59,659 bases of DNA from Brachionus plicatilis (taxonomy: Eukaryota > Rotifera > Eurotatoria > Ploima > Brachionidae). Position 1 is the stretch's first letter; every line of letters begins with the position of its first letter. This document shows positions 1 to 10,483 of this stretch, piece after piece. The stretch spans positions 224,307-283,965 of the forward strand of contig QEOQ01000226.1 in the NCBI GenBank assembly GCA_010279815.1. The letters are read 5' to 3'. Both the position numbers and the translations under genes were made by a program. Under the pieces are notes generated by a model that was given only the letters and a program-made list of their open reading frames with translations, made no database searches and was not told the origin of the DNA.

Positions 1-1011
1 AAACCTTCATAAAAGGCAAGATGCGTGCGATCCGGAAATTAACTTGACTCCTGTCGAAGGCACTTGTAACCAATTTAACAGATGCACCAATGGCTTCTAC
101 GCAGTAGGAACATGTCCTGGCACCTATCAATTTGATGAAACAGCTAAGAGATGCAAACCAGCAGATGAAGTCAATTGCACACCAAAAGGAAATGGTATTG
201 ACCAAAAAAAAATTTTCTTTTCTTGTTGACCATTTGAAAATAAAATTTTTCCTTCTAAGAATGTTCTAGTGATCAGGACTTTACAGCAGTTGCTGGCGAT
301 TGTTCAAAATTCAATCGCTGCAACAATGGTTATTTGACTCAATCGTCATGTCCAAGTGGTCTTCTGTTCGATAAAACATTAAAAATCTGTAACTATCCGG
401 ATCAAGTGACCGATTGTGATAGTACTTCAACGGGAGATTCTAGTTCGAATAAAGGAGGTAAAAAAATTAATTATTAATTAATTACTTAATATTTATTTTA
501 AAAATTGTAAAAATGTTATTAAAGAAAACAATAGCGCAACTAAAACTTGTGCTTCTTTTGAGGATGATGAAAAATAATTATTTTTCCATAGCCTAAATTA
601 TTATTATTATTTTATTGATAACTTAAAAATTCCAATTAATATTTAAAATATACAGAATGTACATCTGCAGATGATTTGACTCAAGTTCCTGGAGATTGCA
701 AACAATTTTACCGCTGTGCAAATGGGGCACGCTCCACCCAATCATGCCCATCCGGAACATTATTTGACAATAGCTTAAAAGTCTGCAATTGGGCTGATAA
801 AGTCTCCTGCAGCTCGGGTTCCTCAAGCTCAGGTGATTCGGCCTCAGGAACATGTTCTTCATCAGATGATCTGACCCAAGTGCCTGGTAAATGTGGTTCA
901 TTTTATCGCTGCGCTAATGGAGTTAGATTTGAGCAAGCATGTCCAGGTGGCACAAATTTTGACAACAATTTGAAAGTTTGTAATTGGCCTGATCAAGTAT
1001 CATGTGTTTAG
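1..1011 (+). CDS. CBM14 (peritrophin-A) chitin-binding protein, 5' partial
   Basis: Secreted-type chitin-binding protein; only the 3' end is present, the frame being open from the window edge. Exons that keep frame: up to 194, 260-457 and 656-1011 (TAG), joined by GT-AG introns of 65 and 198 bp. Four CBM14 domains are visible, starting near 26, 262, 658 and 851, each with the six-cysteine pattern (C, then D-C-x-x-F/Y-x-R-C-x-N-G, C-P-x-G, F-D, C, C). Such domains bind chitin in cuticle, lorica, eggshell or gut matrix. Both internal joins are phase 1, so the domain exons are symmetric. The last exon holds two domains linked by a Ser/Gly-rich stretch. It is a paralogue of the complete gene at 5858-7470. 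The upstream end and signal peptide lie outside the window. Identity is confident; the exact organismal role is unknown. Confidence 0.85.
525..577 (+). pseudogene. Decayed or alternative terminal CBM14 exon inside the intron
   Basis: After a possible acceptor (ATTAAAG at 518-524) a short frame joins in phase 1 to the preceding exon and reads KTCASFEDDEK then TAA at 575-577. The TC-A-S-x-x-D-D part resembles the start of the next domain (CTSADDL). It is either a truncated duplicate domain exon or an alternative stop exon. Only about 15 residues are involved, so this is tentative. Confidence 0.35.
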
Positions 1012-1038
1012 TATTGTCAAGTTCTTACACAATTAGCT

Positions 1039-1044
1039 AATAAA
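1039..1044 (+). terminator. Poly(A) signal AATAAA
   Basis: AATAAA lies 28 bases after the TAG of the first CBM14 gene and is followed by a T-rich stretch. It is the natural polyadenylation signal for that transcript. Confidence 0.55.
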
Positions 1045-2879
1045 AATTTAAAAAAAAAACTTTTTTTTAAATGTTTGCCAGTAGAGTGATATCTTTATCA
1101 GTTGGATTCGATTAAAGTATTAGCTTAATTGATATTTAATTTTTTTTTGATTTTACTTTTTTTTTTACCAAAAATAAAAAATGATTAATATACCAGAAAA
1201 ATATTAAATCATTTTATTTCAAAAGAAAATTTTTTTGCTGGATGAATTTAATTGAATGTGTACAAAACTAAAACCTTTTCACCATTTTATCATTCCAAAT
1301 GACTTTTTAAAAATTGTTTTAAATGTTCTTTAAATATTATTTTAAATAATCATAAAATCAATTAAAGATATTTTTTTTGCTAGATTCTTACAAATTTGCT
1401 TACAAAATCAAAAGCAATCCTACTTTTTAAAAATATAATAAAAATAGTTTTAAAAAAGTAAACCAAATTTCTAACAATCTACCTGGATTTGAAAAAAATT
1501 TCTTAACAGTCAACATTCAAGTGAATATTTTACTCTGAAAATTGCACGTACAAAAATAAAGAGTTCAATAAATTTTAAAAAAATAGATAATGAATAAATT
1601 TAACAGAAAATTTTCAAAAAAATCACATTATCAAAAACCATTTTTACATATTATTAATAACGGGATTAAATTTTCTGAAGATTTTGGATACTTTACAGAG
1701 AAATGAAGCTAGAAAGCAATAAAAAAATATTAAATATTTAGTTTGGTTTTTTTAAGAATTTATTATATTTATTCTTTCTTTTTTATTTATTAACAGCTTA
1801 GAATTTTTTCAAATAAAAGTATAACAATTTTTCATCGAGCATGATTTTGCTAAACATTGTCTTCATCTCTTTTTCTCAAACTCCCAGATTTGAGACCATT
1901 GTTGGTACAAGAAAAACACTTAACTTCAAATATTCTTTTAATCGTTGAATTGCTTTCCAAGTCATTCATTTTTACCAATAATTATTTTCCGAATTTGAAT
2001 ATTTTCCTGACAAATTTAGTTAAGGGTAAAAATTTAAAATAAAGTTAAATAAAAAATAAATAAAATAAAAAATAAATAAAAAGAATAAAAAGATAAACAA
2101 TTCATTTAGATTTAAATTTGTTTTCAATCGTTGAAAAACTATGTCTAGTCGGTTAGGTGAACCATAGTTCAGCTATTTTGCGAACTATTCTTGTTCTCGG
2201 ATTTTGTGAACTATCAGTTCACCAAAAGGTAAATCAAAATAGCATTGGATGAACACATTTCAAATTAACAAATTGAATAAAGCTTTTTAATAGAATGCCT
2301 AATTCTCGAAACTGATAAAAAAAATAAAAATTGAATTTAATGATTTTTTATTTATTCATAATTATTTAAATAAATATACGAATAAATAAATTAATTATTT
2401 TTTTTTTAGCTTTAGAAATAAGATTTGCTCTGATCTGGAACATTATTATTACTTGAAAGAAATAACTATTTTTCCATAAAAATTTCAACAAAAAATAACA
2501 AAGTACTAATAGAGAAAAAAATTTTGAAAAGTCGAGTTTAATATAGCTATTTTTGAATTTAGATTGAAATGATCTTCAAAAAATCTACTAATTATTAATT
2601 TTATTTAATTATTGCAACTATGAAAACATCCTTTTTTTTAAAACATTTGTTTGATTTTTTTAGCATTCAAACATGCAAATGAAGAAAAAAAATTCATTCA
2701 GTCATCTGGCTTTTTTTATTTTATTTATTTTAATCTCATTGTCCTTGTGGAGCTTATGAACAAATAGTAATAATAAAGATTTTTAATGTTTTTTTAATAT
2801 ATTAATAATATTTTTAATTTATTAACTTTGAAAAAATTTTAAGTGTTTTATTTTTTTTTTTTTACTTATTTATTTTATA
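1045..2879. other. AT-rich intergenic stretch, no gene seen
   Basis: Low-complexity A/T sequence with simple AAATAAA-type tracts (around 2045-2085). The one open frame of about 60 codons (1857-2042) starts at a non-ATG codon and has no recognisable domain. I see nothing further. Confidence 0.5.
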
Positions 2880-3250
2880 TACCCCAAATATTGAATAAAA
2901 TACACCAAAATTTAATTTTTTTACCCCAATTTTATTAGGATTACACCAATTAATAAGAAAAAAAATAAAAAATTAAATGACACTTTTTTTCACATTGACA
3001 CCAAATTAATTAGAAAAATACGAATTACTTAAACATTTAATCAATTAATATTTCGGTACTATAGCTACTATTTTATGTACTAGTTAAATCAAATTTGGTG
3101 TTAGAAAAACTATTTTAGAAATTTTTTACATTGATCCTAAATAAATTATTTTAGACACTAGAAAAAACTAAATTAGACACTAAATAAACTTTAACCCGAA
3201 AAATACCAACAGTATAAAATTTTTTTTTTTTTATTTCTACCACAAAAAAT
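2880..3250. repeat. Subrepeat array, probable terminal region of an old element
   Basis: Short motifs recur here in one orientation: TACCCCAA, TACACCAAAA, TACCCCAATTTTA, TACACCAATTAA, GACACCAAATTAA. The array abuts the relic coding frame at 3307-3600. Its style, short CA-containing subrepeats every 20-30 bp, resembles the terminal region of the Mutator-like element at 52537-53500. Confidence 0.45.
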
Positions 3251-3306
3251 ATTATCTTTTAGCACATTTATTTGGACAAGCACGGTTTATTTGGACAGAT
3301 CTTCTC

Positions 3307-3600
3307 TTAATTATTTTTAGCTCCGCATTTTTCACAAAAAATTTCTTCTGTAACTAATCTTTTTGGTCTGTCCAAGTCTGAAGAAGAACACCAGCAGAAT
3401 TTTCATCATTTGAATTATTTGAATGTTGATTGTCTGAAACATAAACTGAACCATTTGTTTCACCATTTTTAACTTTAAAATATATTGATTTTTTGCAACC
3501 TTTTTTGTTAAATTTACAATTGCTTGTGTGTTTATCGCAATCAGCTAACTTATTTGTATTGTGAACATTCCAGGGGACATTGTCATAATGTAAACTTTTG
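3307..3600 (-). pseudogene. Relic of a transposon-encoded zinc-binding protein
   Basis: The minus strand reads a basic Cys-containing segment (NKLADCDK, then C-K-F-N-K-K-G-C-K-K), an acidic/Asn-rich linker, and after one frameshift an end with F-C-E-K-C-G-A-K and a TAA at 3307-3309. The relic at 52844-53257 has the same order: N-R-L-A-D-C-D-K, C-K-H-R-R-K-G-C-K-K, and a C-terminal C-P-N-K-C-G-K-K. Two diverged copies sharing this order argue for a real ancestral protein, probably the N-terminal DNA-binding part of a Mutator-like transposase. It is not functional now. Confidence 0.5.
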
Positions 3601-3603
3601 AAT

Positions 3604-4174
3604 ATGATCCCGGAACCAGTGTGGAGAATCTTATATAATTACTACAAAAAGTCGAAAATCAGAGTGAAATACGGTGAGGAATTAAGCGAAATTATATCTC
3701 CTTCTTATGGACATGCACTTAAATTATTTAATGTGTGCTTTGACTTTGCCAAGAAATGAAAAATTGATTTCAATCCAGACAAGCCAGTTAATTTGAATTC
3801 AGCTTCAAGTAAATTCCTAATAAGTTTATTATAAATGATATTCACATTCCTAATGTTGATGGGTTTGAGTACTTGGGACTTCCGCTAGGGAAGGGGAAAT
3901 TCATCATTAAATTTATCGAAGAGAAATGGGAAAAGGTTGAGAGAAGCTCAATCGTCTTTTACACACTAACTTGATAATGTTCTAATTACATATAGTTTTT
4001 TAAATGAATTAGAAACTAGGCAGAATCTTCTACTAAAGAGAGTCATTGGTTTGAAAAATCTACTCATATCACTCCACTAAATGAGGCACTTACAATTGAG
4101 TCAGTTGTTCAAATTTATTTTAAGCATAAGATGTTTTTTCTGGAACAGTTGATGAAAATTCCACTGTGCAAATA
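3604..4174 (+). pseudogene. Decayed non-LTR retrotransposon reverse transcriptase (3' half)
   Basis: Three frames carry successive LINE reverse-transcriptase pieces. First comes a fingers/palm-like piece with Y-N-Y-Y-K-K-S-K and I-S-P-S-Y-G (3604-3760). Next is F-E-Y-L-G-L-P-L-G-K, the usual post-palm motif (near 3866-3900). Last is H-I-T-P-L-N-E-A-L followed by Y-F-K-H-K-M-F-F-L-E-Q (4045-4174), typical of the region after the thumb. Stops and frameshifts separate the pieces, and the catalytic YxDD segment is missing. This is an old, 5'-truncated, dead copy. Confidence 0.65.
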
Positions 4175-4559
4175 ATTATTTTTTTTAAGACAAAATCAAG
4201 ATAAGTTCAACACAAGAAGTACATCGTTCTGTACCCAATTAAACAGGTAAGAAAAACGCATAAAACCCAAAAAAGTCAAAAGCTTAATTCAATTTAGTTT
4301 TAAAAATATGAATTTGGGTGTTGGCGAATCAGTGAAATTTATTATTGATAAAATAATTCAAACGATGGAAGTAAGCAAAAGAATTTTTTTTTTTAAATAG
4401 AATTATGTATTTTGTTAAATTAAAATTAGAAAAAATTTTTTTAAAAAGAAAACTTTTGCAAATTTTTTATTTGTATTCAAACTTTATTATAAATTTTTTT
4501 TTTCTTTTTTGTCCCTGGGACTTCAAAATTTTAATATAATAATTTACATTTCTAATTTA

Positions 4560-4975
4560 ATTAAAATTAACATCAAAATGATTGATCTCTAATTTATTTA
4601 ACAAAAACAATCAATAATTTAAATAATTCAAGTTAAGTTAATTCACAAATTCAAATTTATAACTTTTATATCCATTTATTCAAACTGAAATAATTTTATT
4701 TTTCTACTTCGATAAATTTTAAATTTTAAAATAGTTATTTTTTGTCTTAAAAAGTAAGTTTACATTCAAATCAATTAAAATATTTAAAACTTTTAAAGTT
4801 CAATAAAAAGGGACATTTTAAAATTTAAATATGAAAATAAACTTGACATGACATGTCAAGTAATTGCTTATGAAAAAATTTATTTTTTCTCTATTATTAA
4901 AAAAAATATTACAATTTATACTTTGATCTTTTGATCTTGATCTCAAACTTCAATTTGCCAATTAAAAGGGGTAAT
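4560..4975. repeat. Dispersed AT-rich repeat, family with 26.3-27.8 kb and 56.3-56.8 kb
   Basis: The segment around 4577-4720 matches 26480-26620 over more than 100 bases with scattered differences. The segment 4845-4960 (GATCTTGATCTCAAACTTCA and its context) matches 27720-27810 and 56680-56755. A small palindrome, ACTTGACAT-GAC-ATGTCAAGT, lies at about 4841-4861. Most likely a MITE-like family. Confidence 0.5.
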
Positions 4976-5692
4976 TAACTTTAAAATTGGGGAGAAAAAT
5001 TAATATTTTGTATTATTTTATTCAAAGTTTGGGGTATCGATTTTATAGAGATTTTTTTTCAAATTAGGAGGATAAGAAATATTAAAATACTCATTTATTT
5101 ATAATCCAAGGACCGATGGAATTTGATCCCTTAGAACTATGGTTAAAGAATGGTTGGATGAATGCAAAAAAAAAGACAAAAAAATTTTTTAAATTTTCAA
5201 CTTTTGGCCGTTCATTAATATTTTTAATAAATATTTTTTTTGAATAATTTTTTTTATAATCCTAATTAAAGAGTCCAAGTATTTTCATCAATTGCCACTT
5301 ATTTTGATAATATGTGCTAACGAAATCTAATCTGACAAATATGCTAGCTATTATCTTATCGAAATACTATTAAAATTAAATATTGTGGACCTATTTGAAA
5401 AAACCAGTCGATAAGTACTTGACACAGTTTTGCTACTCTTAGTCTAAAATTTTAAGTTTGTTGTACAAAAGCTTAATATTACATAAAATGAAACTTTATC
5501 CCGAGCTGATCTGAAAAACTAACATCTATGAGAACTTTGTGATTTTTAACTTGGTGTAAAATTTTAAAGATCTAGCCAACAAAAAAAAAAAAACATAAAA
5601 AACTCTCAGTCTCTCTAGGGCCCAAACTAAATATACATGATTAACGCGAAACTTGTAAGTCAACAATTTTTCTTATTTCTATCTAAAATCTG
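4976..5692. other. Intergenic, upstream of the second CBM14 gene
   Basis: AT-rich sequence without a supported gene. Apart from the TATA-like element just downstream I recognise nothing here. Confidence 0.4.
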
Positions 5693-5700
5693 TATAAAAA
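5693..5700 (+). promoter_or_regulatory. TATA box candidate for CBM14 gene 2
   Basis: TATAAAAA, followed about 25-30 bases later by CGCATACATCACC, a plausible start site. That gives a 5' leader of about 130 bases before the ATG at 5858. A second match, TATAAATT at 5812, lies too close to the ATG to be as likely. Confidence 0.4.
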
Positions 5701-5857
5701 GCAAATAGATTAAGTCGCATACATCACCAAAATCCATTTAAACATTGATTCATTTCAGGATTACATTAATTGTTAAATAGAGTAACTTGATACCAACCAT
5801 CAGTTGTTGGGTATAAATTTAAATTGACGTCTGAACAATTTACTTTTGAGATCAAAA

Positions 5858-7470
5858 ATGTTGGAAAAACTTTCGATTCTAATTGTGTCGTTGGTGGTGA
5901 TGAGTGAGGCTAGTTCGCGAGGTAGAAGACAAGCTTGCGACCAGTCAATGGATTTCAGTCCAGTGCCAGGCGATTGTAACAAATTTTACCGATGCGCCCA
6001 TGGACAACTAGTCGTCATGGACTGCTCTTCTGGTTTGTATTTTGACAACAATTTGAAGATTTGCAATTGGCCAGACCAGGTCGCATGTCCGTCATCCTCT
6101 GGGTCTTCAACTTGTGACCCGGCCTCCGATCTGACTCAAGTTCCAAATGACTGTTCTAAATTCTACAGATGTATTAATGGCGTCTTGTCTGTTCTGTCAT
6201 GCCCCAACGGCTATCTATTTGACCAAAATGCCAAGGCATGCAACCCGTCAAGCCAGGTTTCAACTTGTTATACTTCTTGTTCACCAAGCATTGATCTAAC
6301 ACCTGTGGTGGGAAACTGTTCACAATTTTACAGATGTGTAAATGACAAACAAACAATTTTGAGTTGTCCTCCTGGCTATTTGTTCGACCGAGAGGCCAAA
6401 ACCTGCAATCCTGCCAATCAAGTAAACTGCAATTGTAATAACTAAGCTTTGATGCAAAATTATTTTGAGAGTTAACAAAAAAAATTTTTTTTAGTATGTG
6501 ATCCAAATCTCGACTTAACTCCATATCCAAATGATTGTTCCAAATTTTATAGATGTGTCAATGGAGTTCTGTCAACCATAACGTGTCCGAGCGGATTTTT
6601 GTTCGACAAAAATTCCAAAACTTGCAAATCTTCAGAACAAGTAAATTGTGCAAGTAACTCCAAATTCACTTAGTCGCCAAATATGGTTAATTGGCAAATT
6701 TTTTTCTTTAAGCCTGTGATCCTTCAATTGATTTAACTCAAGTTCCCAATGATTGCTCTCGCTTTTATCGCTGCATCAATGGCGTTCTTTCAACTCTGAC
6801 ATGTCCGTCAGGATATTTATTCGACAGCAGTGCCAAGGCTTGCAATCCCTCAACTCAAGTTAACTGCAATTGTACAACACTTTTCTAAATTTTTTAATTT
6901 TTTCACAACCAAGATCCTAATGAATTAAATTTAAGCATGCGATCCAAGCATTGACCTAACCCAAGTTCCCAATGACTGTTCGAAATTTTACCGATGTGTT
7001 AATGGACAGCAGTCAATTCTTGCATGTCCTTCAGGATATTCGTTTGACAGCAATGCCAAAGCTTGCAATCCAGAAAGTCAAGTTCCTAATTGTTACTGTA
7101 AATAAAAAGTTCTTCTTTAAATATTAAATAAAATAATTTTTTTTTCCTATTAAAGCATGTGCTTCTCAAAATTTGATTAATGTTCCAGGAGACTGTTCAA
7201 GATATTACTTATGCTTAAACAATGTTCTAACTATTTATAATTGTCCAGCTGGCCTGTCGTTTGATAATTCAGTGCAAAATTGTCGTGTGACATCAGAAAT
7301 AGTGGGAAAATGTGGAACAAATTCTTTTTGTAAATTCAATAGTTAAATAATAGTTTTGAATAATTTTATTTTTCTAAATAGCTAATTGTCCGTTCAGCTT
7401 GACATCATCTTCTCGCATAGAACTGTGTGCTCAGTCTGGTTTTAAAAATGACTACCCTGCATGCTGTTGA
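5858..7470 (+). CDS. Seven-domain CBM14 (peritrophin-A) chitin-binding protein, complete
   Basis: Secreted chitin-binding matrix protein of 439 aa. Exons: 5858-6434, 6495-6653, 6713-6871, 6936-7097, 7156-7329, 7382-7470; all five introns are GT-AG, 52-64 bp and phase 1. The ATG at 5858 is chosen because it begins a signal peptide (MLEKLSILIVSLVVMSEASS) followed by a basic R-G-R-R-Q stretch. Exon 1 encodes three CBM14 domains; exons 2, 3, 4 and 5 encode one each. Each domain shows D-L-T-x-V-P-x-D-C-S-x-F-Y-R-C-x-N-G, C-P-x-G-x-x-F-D and closing cysteines. The domain from exon 5 is diverged (R-Y-Y-L-C-L-N-N), and the last exon adds a short Cys-rich tail ending A-C-C. Exons 2-4 (159, 159, 162 bp) are near-identical in plan, the mark of tandem exon duplication. 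The likely role is in a chitinous cuticle, egg or gut lining. Tissue is unknown. Confidence 0.9.
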
Positions 7471-7715
7471 AACCTTGAATAGAAAACTGATCATGATTTA
7501 GTTAGCTCCGTCATTTTTTTTTTCTATTTGCATATTTATTTAAATTCTCTTTTAGAGCCTGCTTTTTTGTTTCTTTTTTTAGTAAATATATTTTTTAGTA
7601 GAAAAATTTTTAAACATTGAAAGATTTTTTATTAAATTATTTCGTCCCATTAATATCTGTGTTTATTTACAAATCACATTTTTAGCATATCTATATCTTT
7701 AATCTTCTTTTTGGA

Positions 7716-7721
7716 AATAAA
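7716..7721 (+). terminator. Poly(A) signal candidate
   Basis: AATAAA about 245 bases after the stop of CBM14 gene 2. It is the first clear match downstream, so the 3' UTR would be about 260 bases. Confidence 0.35.
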
Positions 7722-7904
7722 AATTTTGATTACACATTTCGCGTCGATTCCATTTTACATTGTTGAACTGAAAAATTCCTTGAACTTGATTCCTGTCTGA
7801 AGAAAAATTTAAGGCCTTTTCTTTTTTTATCACTAATTTATCTTAAAAGTATGTTGTAAAGGACCTCGAGCTCAATTTTGTACTTTTTTGATATTTATTT
7901 TTTT

Positions 7905-8085
7905 TCAATCGCTAGGCTGAAAAGAAGGACTTAGTTCCATTCTGTGTGGCCTGAGGTTTACCTCAAATTATTTATTAAATAAATAAAATAAATTTATTAA
8001 AAAAATATAATATCTTAAATAACTTTTAAACATCATAACACTCGGCACCTTTTTCTTTCTTTTTGGTCCTTATCTTTATCTAGAA
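7905..8085. repeat. Dispersed repeat with AAATAAATAAA tail and inverted partner at 46.15-46.25 kb
   Basis: GAAGGACTTAGTTCCAT here recurs as GAAGGACTAAGTTCCAT at 29850, each followed by AAATAAATAAA-type sequence, as at the 3' end of a LINE or SINE. The part at about 8015-8085 (ACTCGGCACCTTTTTCTTTC and its surroundings) reappears in opposite orientation at 46150-46250. No coding capacity is visible. Confidence 0.5.
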
Positions 8086-8180
8086 ATTGCTTGAGAATCC
8101 ATTCTTTTAATATAATTCCTATCTTATTCACTTTATAAATCAATCATTTAAGAATTTGGTGAAAAAATTATGAAAAAATT

Positions 8181-9020
8181 TGCTTCTTGAAGTTGATGAT
8201 CAATTCAAAATATCATTTCAATTCAAAGAGTTTATCTTTAATTATTAAAATTAATCTTCAAATTTATTTAGATTATTTCAATGTGACATGCTTACATGTT
8301 ATGTAGATTTGAAAAATAAAACAATTTAAAAAAAGTATTTTCTCAACCAATTGTGAATTGATTTTTAAAATTTAAATTTATAAGCTGACTTTTTGATCAT
8401 TGTGAAATTTGGTAAAAACAAAAACAAAATATTAAAAATTCCAAAGCTTAAGTTCTGAAGGACCAAAACATGTTCTGTTAATTGTAGCAGCTGAAATATC
8501 CTTTGTGCAACCAATATACTGATTCTGCAAAACTCAGAAAATAGTAAATTGGGGATTCTACATTATATTAAAAATCCAATTCAACTTTAAGTAGTGGTAC
8601 AAAGGATGTATCAGTTGCTACAATTTACAGAACATGTTTTGGTCCTTCAGAATTTAAGCTTTAGCACTTTTTATATTTTGTTTTTGATTTTTGTACCAAT
8701 ATTCACAATGCCGACTTTTTGTAGAGTTTAATTTGATTTTTTTTAATTCAAAAGTGTTTGTTTCTAGCAATCAAAATTAAAAATAAAATTTAAAAATGAA
8801 TTTCAGATATTAAATTCCAAAAAAGTAATCAAATGAAAAGATCGATCTTTCCTACGAATATTTTCAAAATAAAAAATTTGTTCTTTTATTAAATCTACAT
8901 AACATGTAAAGCATGTTTCATTTAAATTATTCAAATAATATCAAAGATTAAGTTTAACATCAGATGATAAACTCTTTTAATTGAATGATATTTTGAATTG
9001 ATCATCAATTTCAAGATGCC
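8181..9020. mobile_element. Foldback/MITE element, copy 1, with nested palindrome
   Basis: A long imperfect inverted repeat: the left arm begins GCTTCTTGAAGTTGATGATC and the right arm ends with its complement (ATCAATTTCAAGATGCC). Arms are about 300-400 bases. The centre (8440-8660) is itself a palindrome built on GGACCAAAACATGTTCTGTT and its complement. Flanks AAAAAATT and TTAAAATT are a decayed 8-bp duplication. It is the same family as 38012-38438, where the 8-bp duplication is perfect. No coding frame. Confidence 0.7.
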
Positions 9021-9287
9021 TTAAAATTTTGCAAATAATTCTAATAACAAAAGAGATTTTTAAATGAAAAGAGTATTTTAAATCAAAAAAGCTGTTTATT
9101 TATAAGAAGTTCTTTTAAATTTGTGATAAAAAAGATTTTGGTTACAAAAGAAATTTCTAGTTAAAAAAATAAAAGTCAGAATTGAAGTTAAAGCTATTAA
9201 AATAAAAAGCTTTTTATTGAAATTTCGAAATCGAGGATTTTTTCAAAATAAATTTATAAATCCTTGTCTAAATATTAATTAATATTT

Positions 9288-9351
9288 GTAAATATTGGCG
9301 TTTTGAATGTTCGTAAATATTTACGTTGTGAATGTTTGTGAATATTGCAAC
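9288..9351. repeat. Short tandem repeat, about 25-bp unit
   Basis: Two full units and a partial third of GTAAATATTKRCGTTKTGAA plus TGTTY. It lies beside a segment (9340-9520) that resembles 56395-56600, both holding ACACCTTTTTTAC-type sequence and TATCAATAAGATTT. Probably the end of a dispersed element. Confidence 0.5.
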
Positions 9352-9520
9352 ATACTTTGTTACACCTTTTTTACCTAAAATAATTCTAAAGTAAAACAAA
9401 CACAAAAAAAATAAATTATCAATAAGATTTTAACTGATCATTGATTTGATTAATTAAAAAAAAAGTTAAAAATGTTGTATCAAAGATTGGTCTAATCTAT
9501 GTTACATTATGTTGCAGTAT

Positions 9521-10483
9521 CTTTATTATCTTAAATTTTAATTTTTCAAATAATGAAGAATTTTTTTTATATTTGGATTTTAAAATCACAATTCTTAAAC
9601 TATTGCATTAAAAAAAATAAATTTTTATATTTTATCTTATTTTTCATTTTCTTAATTGATTTAATAATTAAAAGAAAAAAAATAATCTAAATACTCTTTC
9701 ATTTTAATATCTTAAATATTAAAAGTTTTTAGAAGGAAATTTTTGAATTTTTTAAAAAGAAATATTCTCATTTCCAATTACTCCAAATATTATTAAAAGT
9801 TAATTAAAAGTTTCCAAATATTATCCAAATTTAATTTAAAAACAAAATTAAAATCTAAATTTATTTTCCAAATTTTGGCGAACTCTAAGAGAGGAATCGA
9901 ATGATATGTGTGATATATTTTTTAAATAAATTTTTAACATTTTTTTTTCTTTCAAAGTTTGATTACGTCTAATGAGGTGAAAAAGTCTCGAATTAGTAAT
10001 TCGGTGAAAACGATTTTAAAGGTCCTTAGTATAACTTAAGGCCTTACCTATTACCAGTGTCCATTCAGCACATGTTCAAGTATATATGAGAATATTTTCA
10101 GAATTTTGGGATATTTTAGGATATGCCTTTGGACCTCACACAATTAACCGCCGGAAGTAAAGAGGTGACTAAAAAAATTCGGGGAAATTGAGTGACTATT
10201 TTTGAAGTTTTCAAACAATTGGTCGCGAAATATTCAATAAAAAAAATTGGGCGCCCGGTTAGACCTCATTGGCCATATAATTCAATCAATTAGTATTTTA
10301 AAATTTTGAAATAAATTCTTAAATGCTAAATTAAAAAAAAATTTTAAACTCGAGTTTATCTATTTAGATCAAACCTTTCTGGTCTGTGATAAATCTATTA
10401 GAAATTTATTTAATCTGACTGAATAAATAACTACTTCTACTAAAATTTGACATTAAATCTCTTTAGCTAGACTATTTGAAATA
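9521..10483. other. AT-rich intergenic stretch
   Basis: No gene seen. A more complex patch at 10115-10265 (including GGACCTCACACAATTAACCG) has no readable frame. Confidence 0.4.

Noticed and set aside
1857..2042. 61-codon plus-strand open frame
   Set aside because: Begins at a non-ATG codon in low-complexity DNA and has no domain or splice support.
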